Source: Hippopus hippopus
Lineage: Eukaryota; Mollusca; Bivalvia; Cardiida; Cardiidae
NCBI GenBank assembly: GCA_946811185.2
Contig: OX328113.1
Location: 5,704,001 to 5,768,000 of the forward strand
Length of the DNA stretch: 64,000 nt
Direction: 5' to 3'
The translations under genes and the position numbers were made by a program. Below the pieces are notes generated by a model. That model had not been told where the DNA came from. It worked only from the letters and a program-made list of their open reading frames with translations, and did not search any database. This document shows positions 11,741 to 22,489 of the stretch, piece by piece (position 1 is the stretch's first letter; every line of letters begins with the position of its first letter).

Positions 11741-11904
11741 GTAATATACCCATTACGAATTTTCTGATCTTGTACACGTTTGATATCACAATTGTGTGAC
11801 GTCATTTTTGACGCCAAGTTGTACTTGTATCATAGATGTTAATGCGTTTTATTGATATACTTCTCACAAAAAGTTAAGTAACAATAAATTACCGCTGCAC
11901 CAGA

Positions 11905-12425
11905 ATGTTTCTCACTTACAGGCTTTGTAGTGTCTAAATCCACATGCAAAAAAAGTGATATACTACACAGATGTTTTAAAATCTCTAAAATTCTTTCATT
12001 CTGCAACAGTCAGTACACGGTATATGGCCACCATTAGCAGGAATACAAGCTTGAACTCTTCTGGGCAATTTGAGTGGCCAGCAAGATCTCCAGATCTCAA
12101 TCCGATTGAGCATGCGTGGGACATTCTCGGTAGGTGTGTCAATGATGGAAATGTGAGGCCTCAGAACCTCCAACACCTTGAGCAACTTTTGAGTCAGGAA
12201 TGGCATATTACACAACAACAGTTGGACGACTTGATCTGGGCAATGCCCAGAAGAGTTCAAGCTTGTATTCGTGATAATGGTGGCCATACCATGTACTGAC
12301 TTTGTCCCGGTTGCAGATTGACCGAATTTTAGAGATTTTAAAACATCTGGGTAGTATTATACTTTTTTGAATGTGGATTTAGACAGTGCCTTACTTCAAA
12401 AGCCTGAAAGTGAGAAACATTATCT
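11905..12425 (+). mobile_element. decayed Tc1-like transposon with long inverted ends
   Basis: About 170 bp inverted terminal regions flank a short remnant. The left arm (AATGTTTCTCACTTACAGGC ... GATGTTTTAAAATCTC ... GGCCACCATTAGCAGGAATA) is repeated in reverse complement on the right up to about 12422 (GCCTGAAAGTGAGAAACATT). The internal part is only the last third of a transposase, so most of the element is deleted. The outer edge and target TA cannot be placed exactly. It sits inside a locally duplicated region (11741-13125). Confidence 0.75.
12064..12299 (+). pseudogene. C-terminal fragment of a Tc1/mariner-type (DDE_3) transposase
   Basis: Translation contains WPARSPDLNPIEHAWDILGR, the hallmark of the C-terminal catalytic region of Tc1-like DD34E transposases, with the family's final glutamate in NPIEH. 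It ends at a GGHTMY-like terminus, matching the usual family end (GGHTRY). The N-terminal DNA-binding domains and the first two catalytic aspartates are missing, so it cannot be active. In the same frame the ORF extends upstream to 11955, but that part is inverted-end sequence rather than protein homology. Confidence 0.85.
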
Positions 12426-13239
12426 GATAGAAGTACAGAATTGATTGGACTGGTTTTTAGCTCAATACTCATTACATTTATACAATGAAATTGTCTATAT
12501 GTGTAATAACAAAATTCTGCGGTTGCATCTATTGATGGTTTTGCATCTTCTGATCTAAAATTTGTGAAATATCGTTACTTGATAAAAAGAATCTGACTTT
12601 GTTTGGCGTATGAGATAAAATTTTATAAAACTTGTAAAGAAAAAAAATGTTATCAAGCTCGCCAAATGCTCTCTAATAACCTTTTTCTTAGACTCGTTTG
12701 ATAAAATTTTATCTCACACTCCAACTCATGTCAGATCCTACATTTATCACATAACCTCCCTTGTTTTCAGTGTAATATAAACATCACGATTTGTTTTTAT
12801 CTTACACACGTTTGATATCACAATCGTGTGACGTCATTTTTACGTCATTTTGTACGTATTTCATAGAAATGAGTGGGATTTAGTGGATATTACCGCTCGT
12901 CCATCTATAAATGGTTTTGCATTTTCTGACCTATAAGTTGTGAAATATTGTTATGTGGCAAAAAGAATCTGGCATTCGTTGGCGTTTGAGATATAAATTA
13001 TTAAACTCGTCAAGAAAAAAATGTTAAGTTCCCAAAAGACTCGCTTAATGTCATTTTCCATAGACTCGTTTAATAAAATTTATCTCAAACTCCAACTCAT
13101 GTCAGATCCCATATGTAACACATCATTAGACTCATGATATTATCTATACATGTACTTTTAAGTGGCGTGAATAAATTTTGTCAGCGATTTGACTACCAAT
13201 ATGTTTACCTGTGAATGTTAGTGGGATTTGAACCCTCAT

Positions 13240-13378
13240 GTTTAAGGCGTTTGATAACATTGTAGAAAAAAGAGGAAATGCTGATAACCTGCAATGTATT
13301 CTACCCTTTCAGATACAAGTCCCATTTCGTCTGCAAATGCTTGAATTGGGAACAATCTATAATGTTGTCTTTTGTAAG
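13240..13378 (+). repeat. PalA, partial
   Basis: GATAACATTGTAGAAAAAAG ... CTACCCTTTCAGATACAAGT ... TTTCGTCTGCAAATGC. Right palindrome arm deleted. Confidence 0.6.
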
Positions 13379-13414
13379 AATTCGTGCGAGGAAAACAAAC
13401 GATATTAACACATA

Positions 13415-14330
13415 AAGTACTTTCGAACCGTCTTTATCTAAATTTAAGAAGTGTTTAAAGTAAATCTTTCTGTAAAACATTCTTTCTTCATCTTACAAGC
13501 AGTCTACCTTTTTAAATTACTTTGGCGAAACAAGAAACTACTGTCTTGACCTCTGTCTTCAAAAACACTGTAACTTTCTCTTATCATGTATAGATTTAAA
13601 TTGCATTTAGCATTCAACGAATGAAATTTAGAAAAAAAGAAAAGAAGAAATTTATCCAAGAAACACCATGGTCTTTGTATTCGAACCGTCTTTATTTAAA
13701 CTTAAGAAGTGTTAAAAGTAAATATTTCTGTATAATATTCTTTCTTCATCTTACAAGCAGTCTACCTTTTTGAATTACTTTGGGGAAACAAGAAACTACT
13801 GTCTTCAAAAACACTTAAATCCAAAGGCTGCTAAGCGCGACTCATTCACCTTTTGCGGACAGTGTAAATCAAGATCAGACTGCACAAGACGTGCAGTCTG
13901 ATCCTTGATCTACACTGTCCGATAAGGAGATATTTTTCCCTACAGAATATCTTTGAAATAGAAACATTCGGGTTTTTACTATCGTCTAGAAAGTTTAATT
14001 TAATCCTTATCCTGCTACATAAATAAAATGAAACTTTCAAGCCAATAGTAAACACCAAAGTGTTGTTATTTCAAAGATATATTTTCAGGGAAAATATCTT
14101 CGTATCGGACAGTGTAGACCCAAGATCAGACTGCACGTCCTGTGCAGTCTGATCTTGATCTACGCTGTCCGCAAAAGGTCTCTGAGTCGCGCTTAGCGGC
14201 CCTAAGGTTTAACTTTTCTAGCAAGTAAAGGGTGAACTTTCTCTTATCATGTACAGATTTAATTTGCATTTAGCATGCAACGAGTGAAATTAAAACAAAA
14301 ACAAAAAAACTTATCCAAGAAATATCAAAG
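13415..14330 (+). repeat. tandem duplication, second unit carrying a PalB dimer
   Basis: Unit 1 (13420-13670) and unit 2 (13680-14330) share TTCGAACCGTCTTTATYTAA, TTTCTTCATCTTACAAGCAG, GAAACAAGAAACTACTGTCT and AACTTTCTCTTATCATGTA. Unit 2 is interrupted after AAAAACACT by the elements at 13815-14212. Confidence 0.8.
13815..14212. repeat. PalB head-to-head dimer, TTAA ends
   Basis: A minus copy (13815-13998) and a plus copy (14000-14212) meet at TTTAATTTAATCC. Each has its own palindrome, and the whole is a large inverted repeat. It closes with CTAAGGTTTAA. Confidence 0.8.
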
Positions 14331-14527
14331 TCTCTCGCAAGTTTCAAGGGGTTTATTCGTCAACCTGCTAATTGTTTTGTTGATTTACCACGTTGTTTGA
14401 TTGTATTACATATCTCATGTCCTTCAAATCCGTTATGTCCCGTTCATTTGCACATTTGTTTCAATCGTTAAGGCTTTTCTAGTTACAAATCACTTTAAAA
14501 GGAAAAAATGATAAGATTGTGTCCTAT

Positions 14528-14690
14528 GAAAACGACACAATTTTGAACTGAACCAAACTGAAAGCATTTGCAGACGACAGATTAAAGGTGGCTCAAATGA
14601 TGACTTCTGTATTTGATAGGAAAGAAAACACTATGAGAAAAGGAGAAAATGCTGGTTATCAGCATTGTCTCCTTCAGGGTTCAAGGAATT
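14528..14690 (-). repeat. PalA, right end lost
   Basis: AAACGACACAATTTTGAACT, AAAGCATTTGCAGACGACAG, palindrome truncated after CAGCATTGTCTCCTT. Confidence 0.7.
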
Positions 14691-15054
14691 AGCCGAGCAG
14701 AAGAATCGAAACGATAACCCCTTTTATTCAAACTCTGGACGTAAACGATTTAGCAATCAGGATCGGTTACAGTAAATGAGACTGGTCAGTCAAGTGCATC
14801 GTAGACGCTGAGCTTTAGATAGCACTGAACGCAGTTAAACAGATAGAGGCTTCCGTCATTTCAGTGAAACTGCTACAGCCTCAGATTATATACATATATA
14901 AAGCACACAAGCACTTTACACGGCCTTATCTCATTTGCATTAATCAAAGGGGGGTAATTTTACATGCCAAAATTAGATAAATAACAACAAAATTTAAATT
15001 GGGTTTTAAAAGATTTTTTTTTCCCCTTAAGAACAATTTACACATATATCTTAT

Positions 15055-15137
15055 TAAAAAGTTGCTTACCGTGCACATCAAACTCAGACAGCACAGAACG
15101 TGCATTCTGATCTCAGATCTGCACCATCCCACAACGT
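15055..15137 (-). repeat. PalB core, degenerate
   Basis: CAGACAGCACAGAACGTGCA and TTCTGATCTCAGATCTGCAC keep the palindrome; ends not recognisable. Confidence 0.5.
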
Positions 15138-15761
15138 GTAACATATTCTGGCCAAAGCATCACAGAGAGAGAGAGAGAGATACAGACAGGCAGACAGAGA
15201 GATATTCTGGATTATTCGCACTAAATTTGTTGCGACCATTCACTTTTTCTCCCCAGACAAATTTCGAATGTATTCGTCATTTATCAACTATGTACGCTCG
15301 TACTGTTGTACAAGGATATAAGTTAGATAAAATTATGACATTTTTGAGCACACTCCTGTTTTTATCGCTGTCTAGTAAGCCCACTCAAAAGAAAGTGATA
15401 GCTAATCCGTCTATCAACACTCATTTGTAAACCCGTCTACTTGTATTTTTTATGTCGGTATTAAAACATAAGTTCTTCACAACTTAAACAAACAAATACG
15501 TGGCACTTAAGTCTCAAGTTTTTTCTCCGTCAGACATGCTACCGAATCATTTTAAAATCAAAGAACTGACACTTTCAAAAGTCAATACTTTATTACATGT
15601 TTTTTTTTTTCAGCGAAAAGCGGGGAACAGTCTTAAGTTACCTCCCTTTGTACATCTCCAACACTGCTTAGACCCTGCTGAGGGTATTACAAAGTGTTTT
15701 ATCCTTTATATCCTTTGCATGCAAATGTTGAAATAGAAACACCTCCGTTAATACTATTCAG

Positions 15762-15765
<4 letters not shown>

Positions 15766-15843
<78 letters not shown>

Positions 15844-15893
15844 GGTGTGGGTGTGTGTGTGGGTGTGTGGGTGTGTGTGTGTGTGTGTGTGTG
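15766..15893 (+). repeat. (TA)n(TG)n microsatellite
   Basis: About 12 TA units followed by about 24 TG units and further GGGTGTG-interrupted TG repeats. Confidence 0.95.
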
Positions 15894-15899
15894 GCAATA

Positions 15900-17440
15900 A
15901 TTGTGTTATCTTCTTTACACACTTTTCATGCAAGCCATACACATACATCACAATCTAAGTCATATCAGGCGCAATATCTCTCTGTGAAGCAGTGATAAAA
16001 AACAAAGGAAAATTAAATTAAAGGACTAATCTGGAGTAGAACCAGAACGGAGCGCTTCCGGGTTGTAGTTGTCAAGAAGTAGTTCCACTTAAAAAATGAT
16101 AACAAAGACTTCGACATCACTGTACCATTAGAAAAGAAGCAACGACAGGTTTAAAATGTGCTCCTGACATTGATTTGATGATTTCCTGAGAAAATATACA
16201 GTATTGTTATCTTATGTTTATAAACTCTTTTATCACAAAAGTTTTCTGGTTATATTTTGGTAAAGGTAATTTTTGAGTACTGTTCTATTGTTTGATATAT
16301 TCTTTATTTACTAAAAGTAACCAGTCAGTTAACAGTAATCGATTGCACCAATCACGTTACCCGCCATTATTGTCTGTACATGACAGGTTGTTTTCTTCAT
16401 CATAGCGTCGTATATAAATATAATATAGTCACGACATGTAGGTTCACGGTACATTTCGCTTCGACGTAATTGGTAGCCAGCGGCTTGTCTGGCCTATATT
16501 TTGAGTGTAAATATCTTGAATCAGACATTTCCTTCCCTAAGCCAACTTCAATTTCCAAAATAAAGTTTAGAAAGGAAGAAAAATATACCCGAAGTGAGAA
16601 CGATGTCATCGGCATGTACATGCTTAACACCATTTACACCACCCTGTAAAATCCTTCATTACATGCAATTTTTGTAAGAAACATAGATGATAACGTATTA
16701 AAATCATCTACTAGATCATGTGGCAATATTTTCAAATCATGTGACTACAAAATGGCAGCAAATGTATCACGTTGCAATGATTTTTTGACGAATGCTATCG
16801 AAGTCACGTGATTCAATTTGAAAATGGCAGCGGGACAGTGATGAAGGTCAAGATGAATTTTCTGTCAAATAATGAGATGAAACTGAATGATATTTTCTAT
16901 GACGCTAAGTAAAAGATGAAATTGGAAAATTATTTGGTAATTAATTCTATACTCTGTTAATTTTTTTTATTTTACTTGATCCGACTGTAACTACCGTGAA
17001 CCAATGATCCATAAGGCTATCATATAAATACATGTGACAATTCATATCATTTTGTCACATACATGTAATTATGTGTTTCAGTATTCATTTTTGTAAAAAA
17101 TATTTATTTATTGAGGGTTTAGCACTGGTATTTATGATTCTTTATGTTTATTTGCAGAAAACCATCTGAAATATCTATATACATGTAAAGGTAGCAAGAA
17201 ACTGTTGTTGTTGTTGTTGATGTTGTTTTGCCCCTTCTACAAAATAAAAAAGTGGCTGGCCGGCGACATATGGAATTTCCTTTTTTGTCACAGTTATTTG
17301 AGTTGTTCTCTACCGAAAGAGGGCTTAATGCATCTCTGTGAAGCATTATACCAGGCAAGTCATCATCCAATTATCATCATGGATTCATTAAATCCATTTT
17401 GTCTAATACCCACCTGAATCATGAGTTAGACTGACCTTTT
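15900..17440. other. repeat-poor stretch without a recognisable gene
   Basis: Only a short TTG run (17203-17228) and AT-rich sequence are visible. No frame shows coding features. Confidence 0.4.
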
Positions 17441-17444
17441 AACA

Positions 17445-17578
17445 TGCAGAAATCCGAGTAATAGTAAAAAAATAACAAAATGTTTCTGTCCAGGTCAGCA
17501 TGAGCGAACTGCGGGCTGACATGGGCTGATACTTTTTCCAGATGCGTTAATTCCCCTAATCAAAGCATCACTCATTTT
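17445..17578 (-). repeat. PalC, partial and diverged
   Basis: CAGGTCAGCATGAGCGAACT/GCGGGCTGACATGGGCTGAT is the decayed palindrome, followed by TTTTTCCAGATGCGTTAATT and CATCACTCAT. Confidence 0.55.
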
Positions 17579-18160
17579 AAATTATCTTTTTCAAGACACA
17601 ATAGGTCGTTTACATAAGGTTGTGTATCAAGGTGCTTGCTTGATACCAGTAAATATCTTCTTTTCACACATTTAAAAAATGAAAATCTTGGCCTCTAAAA
17701 AAAGGGTGGTCGCTCAAAAGAGGGAATGACATGGACAAATTTGACTATTCTTGCTTTCACAATCTTGGTATATCTAGATAAGAAATAAGAAGATAACTGA
17801 TTTTCCCCATGTTAGATCCTTCTCCATTCATATTTAATCCAGCACAAATTTCATTTTCGGAACTCTCAGCCCTTTGATTTATTTTTGGCTTTTTGCCTCG
17901 TCATTTCTTTTTTTACTGCAAGTGTCGTTATTGAGTTATTACTCGATAACTTCACGAATATAGAAAAAGCAATTTAAACATAATTTACTTAACAGATTAC
18001 ATCTAGTGCTGGTAGCGAATAAATACCGGATAAATACATTTTTTTGCTATTTTTAGCTTAAGAGACACTTTACATACTTTCCTTAGTATACGGCATTTTA
18101 CGGCTTTATAACAAATCTTTTCACTGACCAATTTGAAAAAAAGAAAAAATATATAGATAT

Positions 18161-18425
18161 ATGAGACACGCTCTGTGAAAAGGGGTCTTAATGCATCTGC
18201 GAAAATTATCGGCCCAGGCCAGCCTGCGCAGTCCACGCAGGCTGACCTGGGCCGAAACCTTTTGCTATCGGTCAATTTTCTGTATGTCCAAGGACCATTC
18301 TAACTTAGGATTCAGTCATTTGTCAGAGAAAATGGATCTAATGGCTCCAAAGTCATGTGATAACCTGCATGGTATCATACATCATTGAGATGCATTAAGC
18401 CCCCTTTTGCCAGAGCATGACTCAT
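18161..18425 (+). repeat. PalC, full length
   Basis: ATGAGACACGCTCTGTGAAA to CAGAGCATGACTCAT, palindrome 18208-18255. Ends in (TA)n, an A/T-rich target. Confidence 0.8.
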
Positions 18426-18434
18426 ATATATATA

Positions 18435-18505
18435 TATATATCTCTCTCTCATAAGAAAAAATTGCTCGTAACGAGCTATTCTCCTTTTGCCACTTTTTTT
18501 TCACT
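18435..18505. repeat. PalA-related short hairpin variant
   Basis: AAGAAAAAATTGCTCGTAAC/GAGCTATTCTCCTTTTGCCA. Variant loop GCTCGTAACGAGC instead of GCTGGTAACCAGC, like 34879-34930. Confidence 0.4.
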
Positions 18506-18604
18506 TGTTGTAGATAATCTTATAGAGATCTTAATTTCCACTTCTCGCTACACAGATATTTGTTTAAGCTTAGCCAACTAAAAGTAGAATCAATCTCTGG
18601 ATGA

Positions 18605-18930
18605 TAAAAAAAATTGATTGATTAACTGATTGATAGATCTATCTATCGATCGATTGACCGAACAATCGACCCACTGGTTAACTTGCAAGCTTGCAAGCTT
18701 GCTGACTGACTGACTGACTAACTGACTGACCGACCCACCCACTCACTCACTCACTCACTCACTCACCGATCGACCGACCGACCGACTGACTCACTGATTC
18801 ACTGGCTGACTCAATACCTGGGTCAATGACTGACTCAAAGACTCACTAACTTACTTACTCACCCAGGAACCAACTGAATGACCGATCGACCGACCGACCG
18901 ACTTACTGATTAACTAACCAACCGACTGGT
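18605..18930 (+). repeat. compound tetranucleotide repeat
   Basis: Interrupted runs of GACT, ACTC, GACC, GATC type over about 320 bp. Confidence 0.85.
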
Positions 18931-19049
18931 CGACTGATAGAAACTTGATTTATTCATGTGTGTCATAGATGTCACTCATGTAAGGCGTAGACTCTGATGT
19001 GTCTCGTCGTAGGACATTGCCTTGAACGTGGATCGAAACTGGGAATAGA

Positions 19050-19227
19050 AAGTTGCTGGATAGACAAAATTTCAAAGTGTTTGCAGACAACAAATGTGAT
19101 GTAGTCTAGATTATGAAATTTGTCCTTAAAAAGATGGGAACTTTTCACGCAATGTTTTCAAAGTATTATTCTTCAGGGTCGTTTAGACTACGGGATAGTT
19201 TTTTTAACGGGTTAAGAAAATCTCTGA
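19050..19227 (-). repeat. PalA with palindrome mostly deleted
   Basis: GACAAAATTTCAAAGTGTTT, GCAGACAACAAATGTGATG, then only CACGCAATGTTTTCAAAGTA and CTTCAGGGTCGTTTAGACTA. Confidence 0.6.
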
Positions 19228-19331
19228 CTTCGGAACTAAATTCATAACGAACAATTTATCTATTTGTTACAATGTTTTATTGTAAAAATAGTCCACTACC
19301 ACACGAAAACGCTTCAACACCGTTTTAACCC

Positions 19332-19538
19332 TTAACCTGCTAAGTAATTTAAATGAAACTTTCTAGCCGATAGTTAAATCCTAAATGTTGCTATTTCAAA
19401 ATTATTTTTGGGGTAAAAATATCTCCTTATCGGAGAATGTAGATCCAAGATCAGACTGCACGTTCAGTGCAGTCTGATCTTGATCTACACTGTCAGCAAA
19501 AGGTCCTTAAGTCGGGCGTTTAGCAGCATAAGGAATAA
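19332..19538 (+). repeat. PalB, full length
   Basis: TTAACCTGCTAAGTAATTTA to TTTAGCAGCATAAGGAATAA. Palindrome AGATCAGACTGCACGTTCAG/TGCAGTCTGATCT. Confidence 0.75.
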
Positions 19539-19595
19539 AACGGACACAGGTCAAGTAGATAATCTTTAATCCCTTTACGAGTTATGAAACAAGAT

Positions 19596-19828
19596 TTAAT
19601 CCTTTTCCACACAATCCAAAGTTTTAACGAACGTGAGGAAGAGGGCTTTTGAAAACATTGTGGGAAAAGGAGAAAAAGCTGGAAACCAGCATTTTCTCCT
19701 TTTCCCTCAATGTTTTCCAGTCCTTTCTAAGACTAATCCCATCACCATTTTAGGATCATTTGATATGTCATCTGCAAATGCTTTGGATGCAGAAAAGTCC
19801 ACAATTTTGTAGCACAGTAAAGAGTTAA
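19596..19828 (+). repeat. PalA, full length, TTAA to TTAA
   Basis: TTAATCCTTTTCCACACAAT to GTAGCACAGTAAAGAGTTAA. Confidence 0.78.
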
Positions 19829-19929
19829 AATTTCCAGGTCAGTTCTTTGGTCTAAAATACAACTTTAGTGCAGATCGGTCGCATGTCCAGTTGGTTCGTT
19901 TGTTTGCTTGTTTATTAGTTCGTTTTCGG

Positions 19930-20075
19930 TTTTTGACGCTGTTTTTAAGATTGTTTCAGTCATATCTTGGCTGTCAGTGCACCTAGCTATGCTTTACTGG
20001 AGTTCCTGTTTCCTTCTACTTAGCACAACATTCTTTCTAGGTCAGTAGCTGCCATCCCATATTAGCATTTTTAGT
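19930..20075 (-). mobile_element. S1 SINE 3' part, reverse, diverged
   Basis: GACGCTGTTTTTAAGATTGT, CTGTCAGTGCACCTAGCTAT, GTCAGTAGCTGCCATCCCAT match the S1 tail and mid-body. Confidence 0.5.
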
Positions 20076-20078
20076 GAG

Positions 20079-20236
20079 AGAGAGAGGAGAAGAGAGAAAG
20101 AGAAGGGAAGAGAGAGAGAGAGGGGAAGATATATAGAGATAGACTGGAGGACGGCAGGCAGACAGAGGGAGAGACTTAGACAGATACAGACATACTAGGG
20201 AAGGACGGACGGACAAAAAAGACAGACAGACAGACC
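20079..20236 (+). repeat. purine-rich (GA)n and (GACA)n microsatellite
   Basis: GAGAGAGAGGAGAAGAGAGA followed by CAGACAGAGG and GACAGACAGACAGACC. Confidence 0.85.
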
Positions 20237-20261
20237 CTCTAAATTTCGTAAGAAGGGAGAT

Positions 20262-20455
20262 TTTAACAATTTACCAAACAAATCCAATTTTTATCAAGTA
20301 CATGTAGTAGGAAGATAACCAGCATTTTCTCCTTTTCCAACATTGTTTTTAACCATATCAAAGAAACGAATAATCTTTTGTGCCTCAGTTAATTTAACGA
20401 CTGCAAAGGCTTTCAAATCGGTGGAGTCCAGAATTTTGTCGTTTGGTAAAGAGTT
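20262..20455 (+). repeat. PalA, left arm deleted
   Basis: AATTTACCAAACAAATCCAA, GATAACCAGCATTTTCTCCT, and right end TTTTGTCGTTTGGTAAAGAG. Confidence 0.65.
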
Positions 20456-20736
20456 TACGCACTTTTTAACAAATTGGTATCTATCTCGTACTTTTCCATC
20501 TTAAAAGTATAAACCCATAACAATTAAAGCATTATATTATATTTCATGTGTCTATTTTTAGAAATGTTATGGGTAAAGAGATGTCGTAGTTTAAGCTGGG
20601 GGGAATTATTTCCCCGTTACAGTGAATATTTTCCTCCTGCCGAAAATCTGGAACTACTTTTTTAAGTTTTTTAAGTTTTTAAGTTTTAAAAGTGGCATTC
20701 GTTGACAAAATAATCAGAGGAAATATAATATATAAT

Positions 20737-20873
20737 TTATTTCATCAGCTTGTGGTTAATATGGGGAAATATTTGCCTCAAAAGGGAAAGGTCCGCGAAA
20801 ATAATTCGTGCCTTACGGCACTCGTTATTTTCGCAAATATTTCCCCATATTAACCACAAACTGATGAAATAAA
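20737..20873. repeat. 137 bp foldback
   Basis: TTTATTTCATCAGCTTGTGG ... GGGGAAATATTTGC and the inverted copy GCAAATATTTCCCCATATTA ... CTGATGAAATAAA. The centre, TCGTGCCTTACGGCACTCG, is also inverted. Confidence 0.8.
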
Positions 20874-20889
20874 CTCTATTTTTTATACA

Positions 20890-21209
20890 CTGGCCGAGCC
20901 CCCTAGAAGCGCAGTCGCTAGCGTACAGGATTTGTGATATAAGGAGTCGCCGGTTCGAATCCCCAGCTCGGCCAATTTCTTTCCGAGGATTAATGATAGT
21001 CGTTGAAACAGGATTCATTTCTCTCTTCACCACTGATCATTTTTTCGGCGATGGTTATGTGGGAAAGCAGCCAGTGGCTTGGAAAGAATATTGTACGAAG
21101 TACAAATAAAAGAAACTCCAGTAAAACATGGGTAGATGCCGCGATATACTAGAAACTGAAATAATGTTGAAAACGGTGTTAAACACCATACAATCAATAA
21201 ATCAATCTA
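20890..21209 (+). mobile_element. S1 SINE, near full length
   Basis: Head CTGGCCGAGCCCCCTAGAAG, B box CCGGTTCGAATCCCCAGCTC, body and tail to AAACACCATACAATCAATAA. Immediately follows the foldback at 20737-20873. Confidence 0.75.
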
Positions 21210-21365
21210 GATTCACACAAAACCATTTAAAATTGCAGAAACATTGGAAGATAAGGAATATTTCCTTTTTGTCAGGGTATGGAAATCGCATAAAAAGAAG
21301 CAATTGCTTATTACAAGCAGTTCTTCGCTATTCCTACAATATTTTCCTAAGTTACTCCCTATAAC

Positions 21366-21391
21366 GGGGGGGGGGGGGGGGGGGGCGGGGG
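21366..21391 (+). repeat. poly(G) tract
   Basis: More than 20 G residues with a single C. Confidence 0.9.
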
Positions 21392-21628
21392 TCCTGCGTG
21401 ATTCATTGGTAAAGTGTAGGACTCATAACCTGGAGACCCCTAGTTAGAACCTCACTGAAAACACTGGATTTTTTTTTTCAGAGAGTGTCCCTTGGCAAGA
21501 CACTTCAGAGACCCAGCCTAGTACCGGTGAAAACCAGAACGTTCATGAATATGTGAGCTCTTGCCATGATATGACTGAAACAATGTCGAAAGCGGCGTAA
21601 AACACCATTCGATTAATCAATCAACCCT
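21391..21628 (+). mobile_element. S2 SINE
   Basis: GTCCTGCGTGATTCATTGGT head, TAGTTAGAACCTCAC in B-box position, GTGTCCCTTGGCAAGACACT, and tail TATGACTGAAACAATGTCGA to GATTAATCAATCAA. Directly preceded by a G/C homopolymer run. Confidence 0.7.
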
Positions 21629-21734
21629 GCTGGGCGGATAGAAGTCGTATCTCTGCAGGTAAAGAGGCCACAGTGTGAAATTCACCACAAACGTGAAATT
21701 TCTAATTTCTCTATGACCCGGCCAGGCCATTAGT

Positions 21735-21963
21735 TTAACCTGTTGCGCTACAATCCGATGTATTAACGACCCTGATAAACAGACAGGCTTTTGAAAACAT
21801 TATGGGAAAAGGAGAAAATGCTGGAAACCAGCATTTTCTCCTTTTTCCCATAATGTTTTCTAACCGTCTACATAGTAAAAATACATATCACTTGAGTGAC
21901 TTTTACCTTTGGTCTGCAAATGCTAAATAAGTATGAAATTTTTTCCGCTGGGTGAAGAGTTCA
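21735..21963 (+). repeat. PalA, full length
   Basis: TTAACCTGTTGCGCTACAAT to GGGTGAAGAGTTCA. Both palindrome arms share ATTATGGG/CCCATAAT in place of the usual ATTGTGGG/CCCACAAT. Confidence 0.75.
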
Positions 21964-22102
21964 AAGATTGAAAAAATGTCGGGGGTAATTCCCTGCCTTG
22001 GTCATACGATTGATTTTTCTTGTATCGAATATGTAAACAAGTACGTTCAGTTCACCCTGTACCCTTAGTCTTAACCTATATATTTTACATTGCTTGCACG
22101 TA

Positions 22103-22158
22103 GAGCTGAGCCGAATAGCGCGATCAGTAGCGTATAGGACTTGAGACGAAAGGGGAGG
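22103..22158 (+). mobile_element. S1 head fragment
   Basis: GAGCTGAGCCGAATAGCGCG and ATCAGTAGCGTATAGGACTT, then a purine-rich run. Confidence 0.4.
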
Positions 22159-22221
22159 GGGGGAGGAGAAGGGGGCGCATCTATTCTAACATTTTTTCTA
22201 AATCCACCCACCCGGCCCCTA

Positions 22222-22378
22222 TAGGCTTGAGGTACACCGGTCCTTTGACATACAGAAAACTGACCTACAGCAAAAAATATCGAGACAGGTCAGGCTGCGC
22301 GGACTGCGCAGGCTGACCTGGCTCGGTACTTTTTGCAGATGCATTAAGCCCCCTTTTTCATAAAACATAGGTCATATT
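22222..22378 (-). repeat. PalC, half element
   Basis: CTTGAGGTACACCGGTCCTT, palindrome GACAGGTCAGGCTGCGCGG/CTGCGCAGGCTGACCTGGC, end AAAACATAGGTCAT. Confidence 0.65.
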
Positions 22379-22489
22379 AATTTTACATCGATTGTAAAAC
22401 AAGTTCTTACAACTTAATCACTCTCAATGATTGCTTCCCAGAAAAATGAACCAGTACTCATGCCATAATGTTGGTAGTTTCATAGGTTA

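Larger units (their letters stand above)
11741..13125 (+). repeat. tandemly repeated region interrupted by the Tc1 remnant
   Basis: Block 1 (GTGTAATATAMMCATYACGA ... CACACGTTTGATATCACAAT ... GTGTGACGTCATTTTTACG) occurs at 11741 and 12769. Block 2 (GATGGTTTTGCATCTTCTGA ... CAACTCATGTCAGATCC) occurs at 12534-12735 and 12908-13110. A related end also appears near 43205-43250, so it is a dispersed element. Confidence 0.65.

Noticed and set aside
12534..13110. The 12.5-13.1 kb tandem repeat as Tc1 terminal sequence
   Set aside because: The Tc1 inverted ends stop near 12422 and the repeat also occurs without Tc1 near 43205, so it is host repeat interrupted by Tc1.
14999..15430. 143-codon ORF
   Set aside because: Crosses a decayed PalB core and a GA repeat; composition and lack of motifs argue against a real protein.
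15694..15995. Long Cys-Val and His-Thr ORFs
   Set aside because: Translation of the TG/CA microsatellite.
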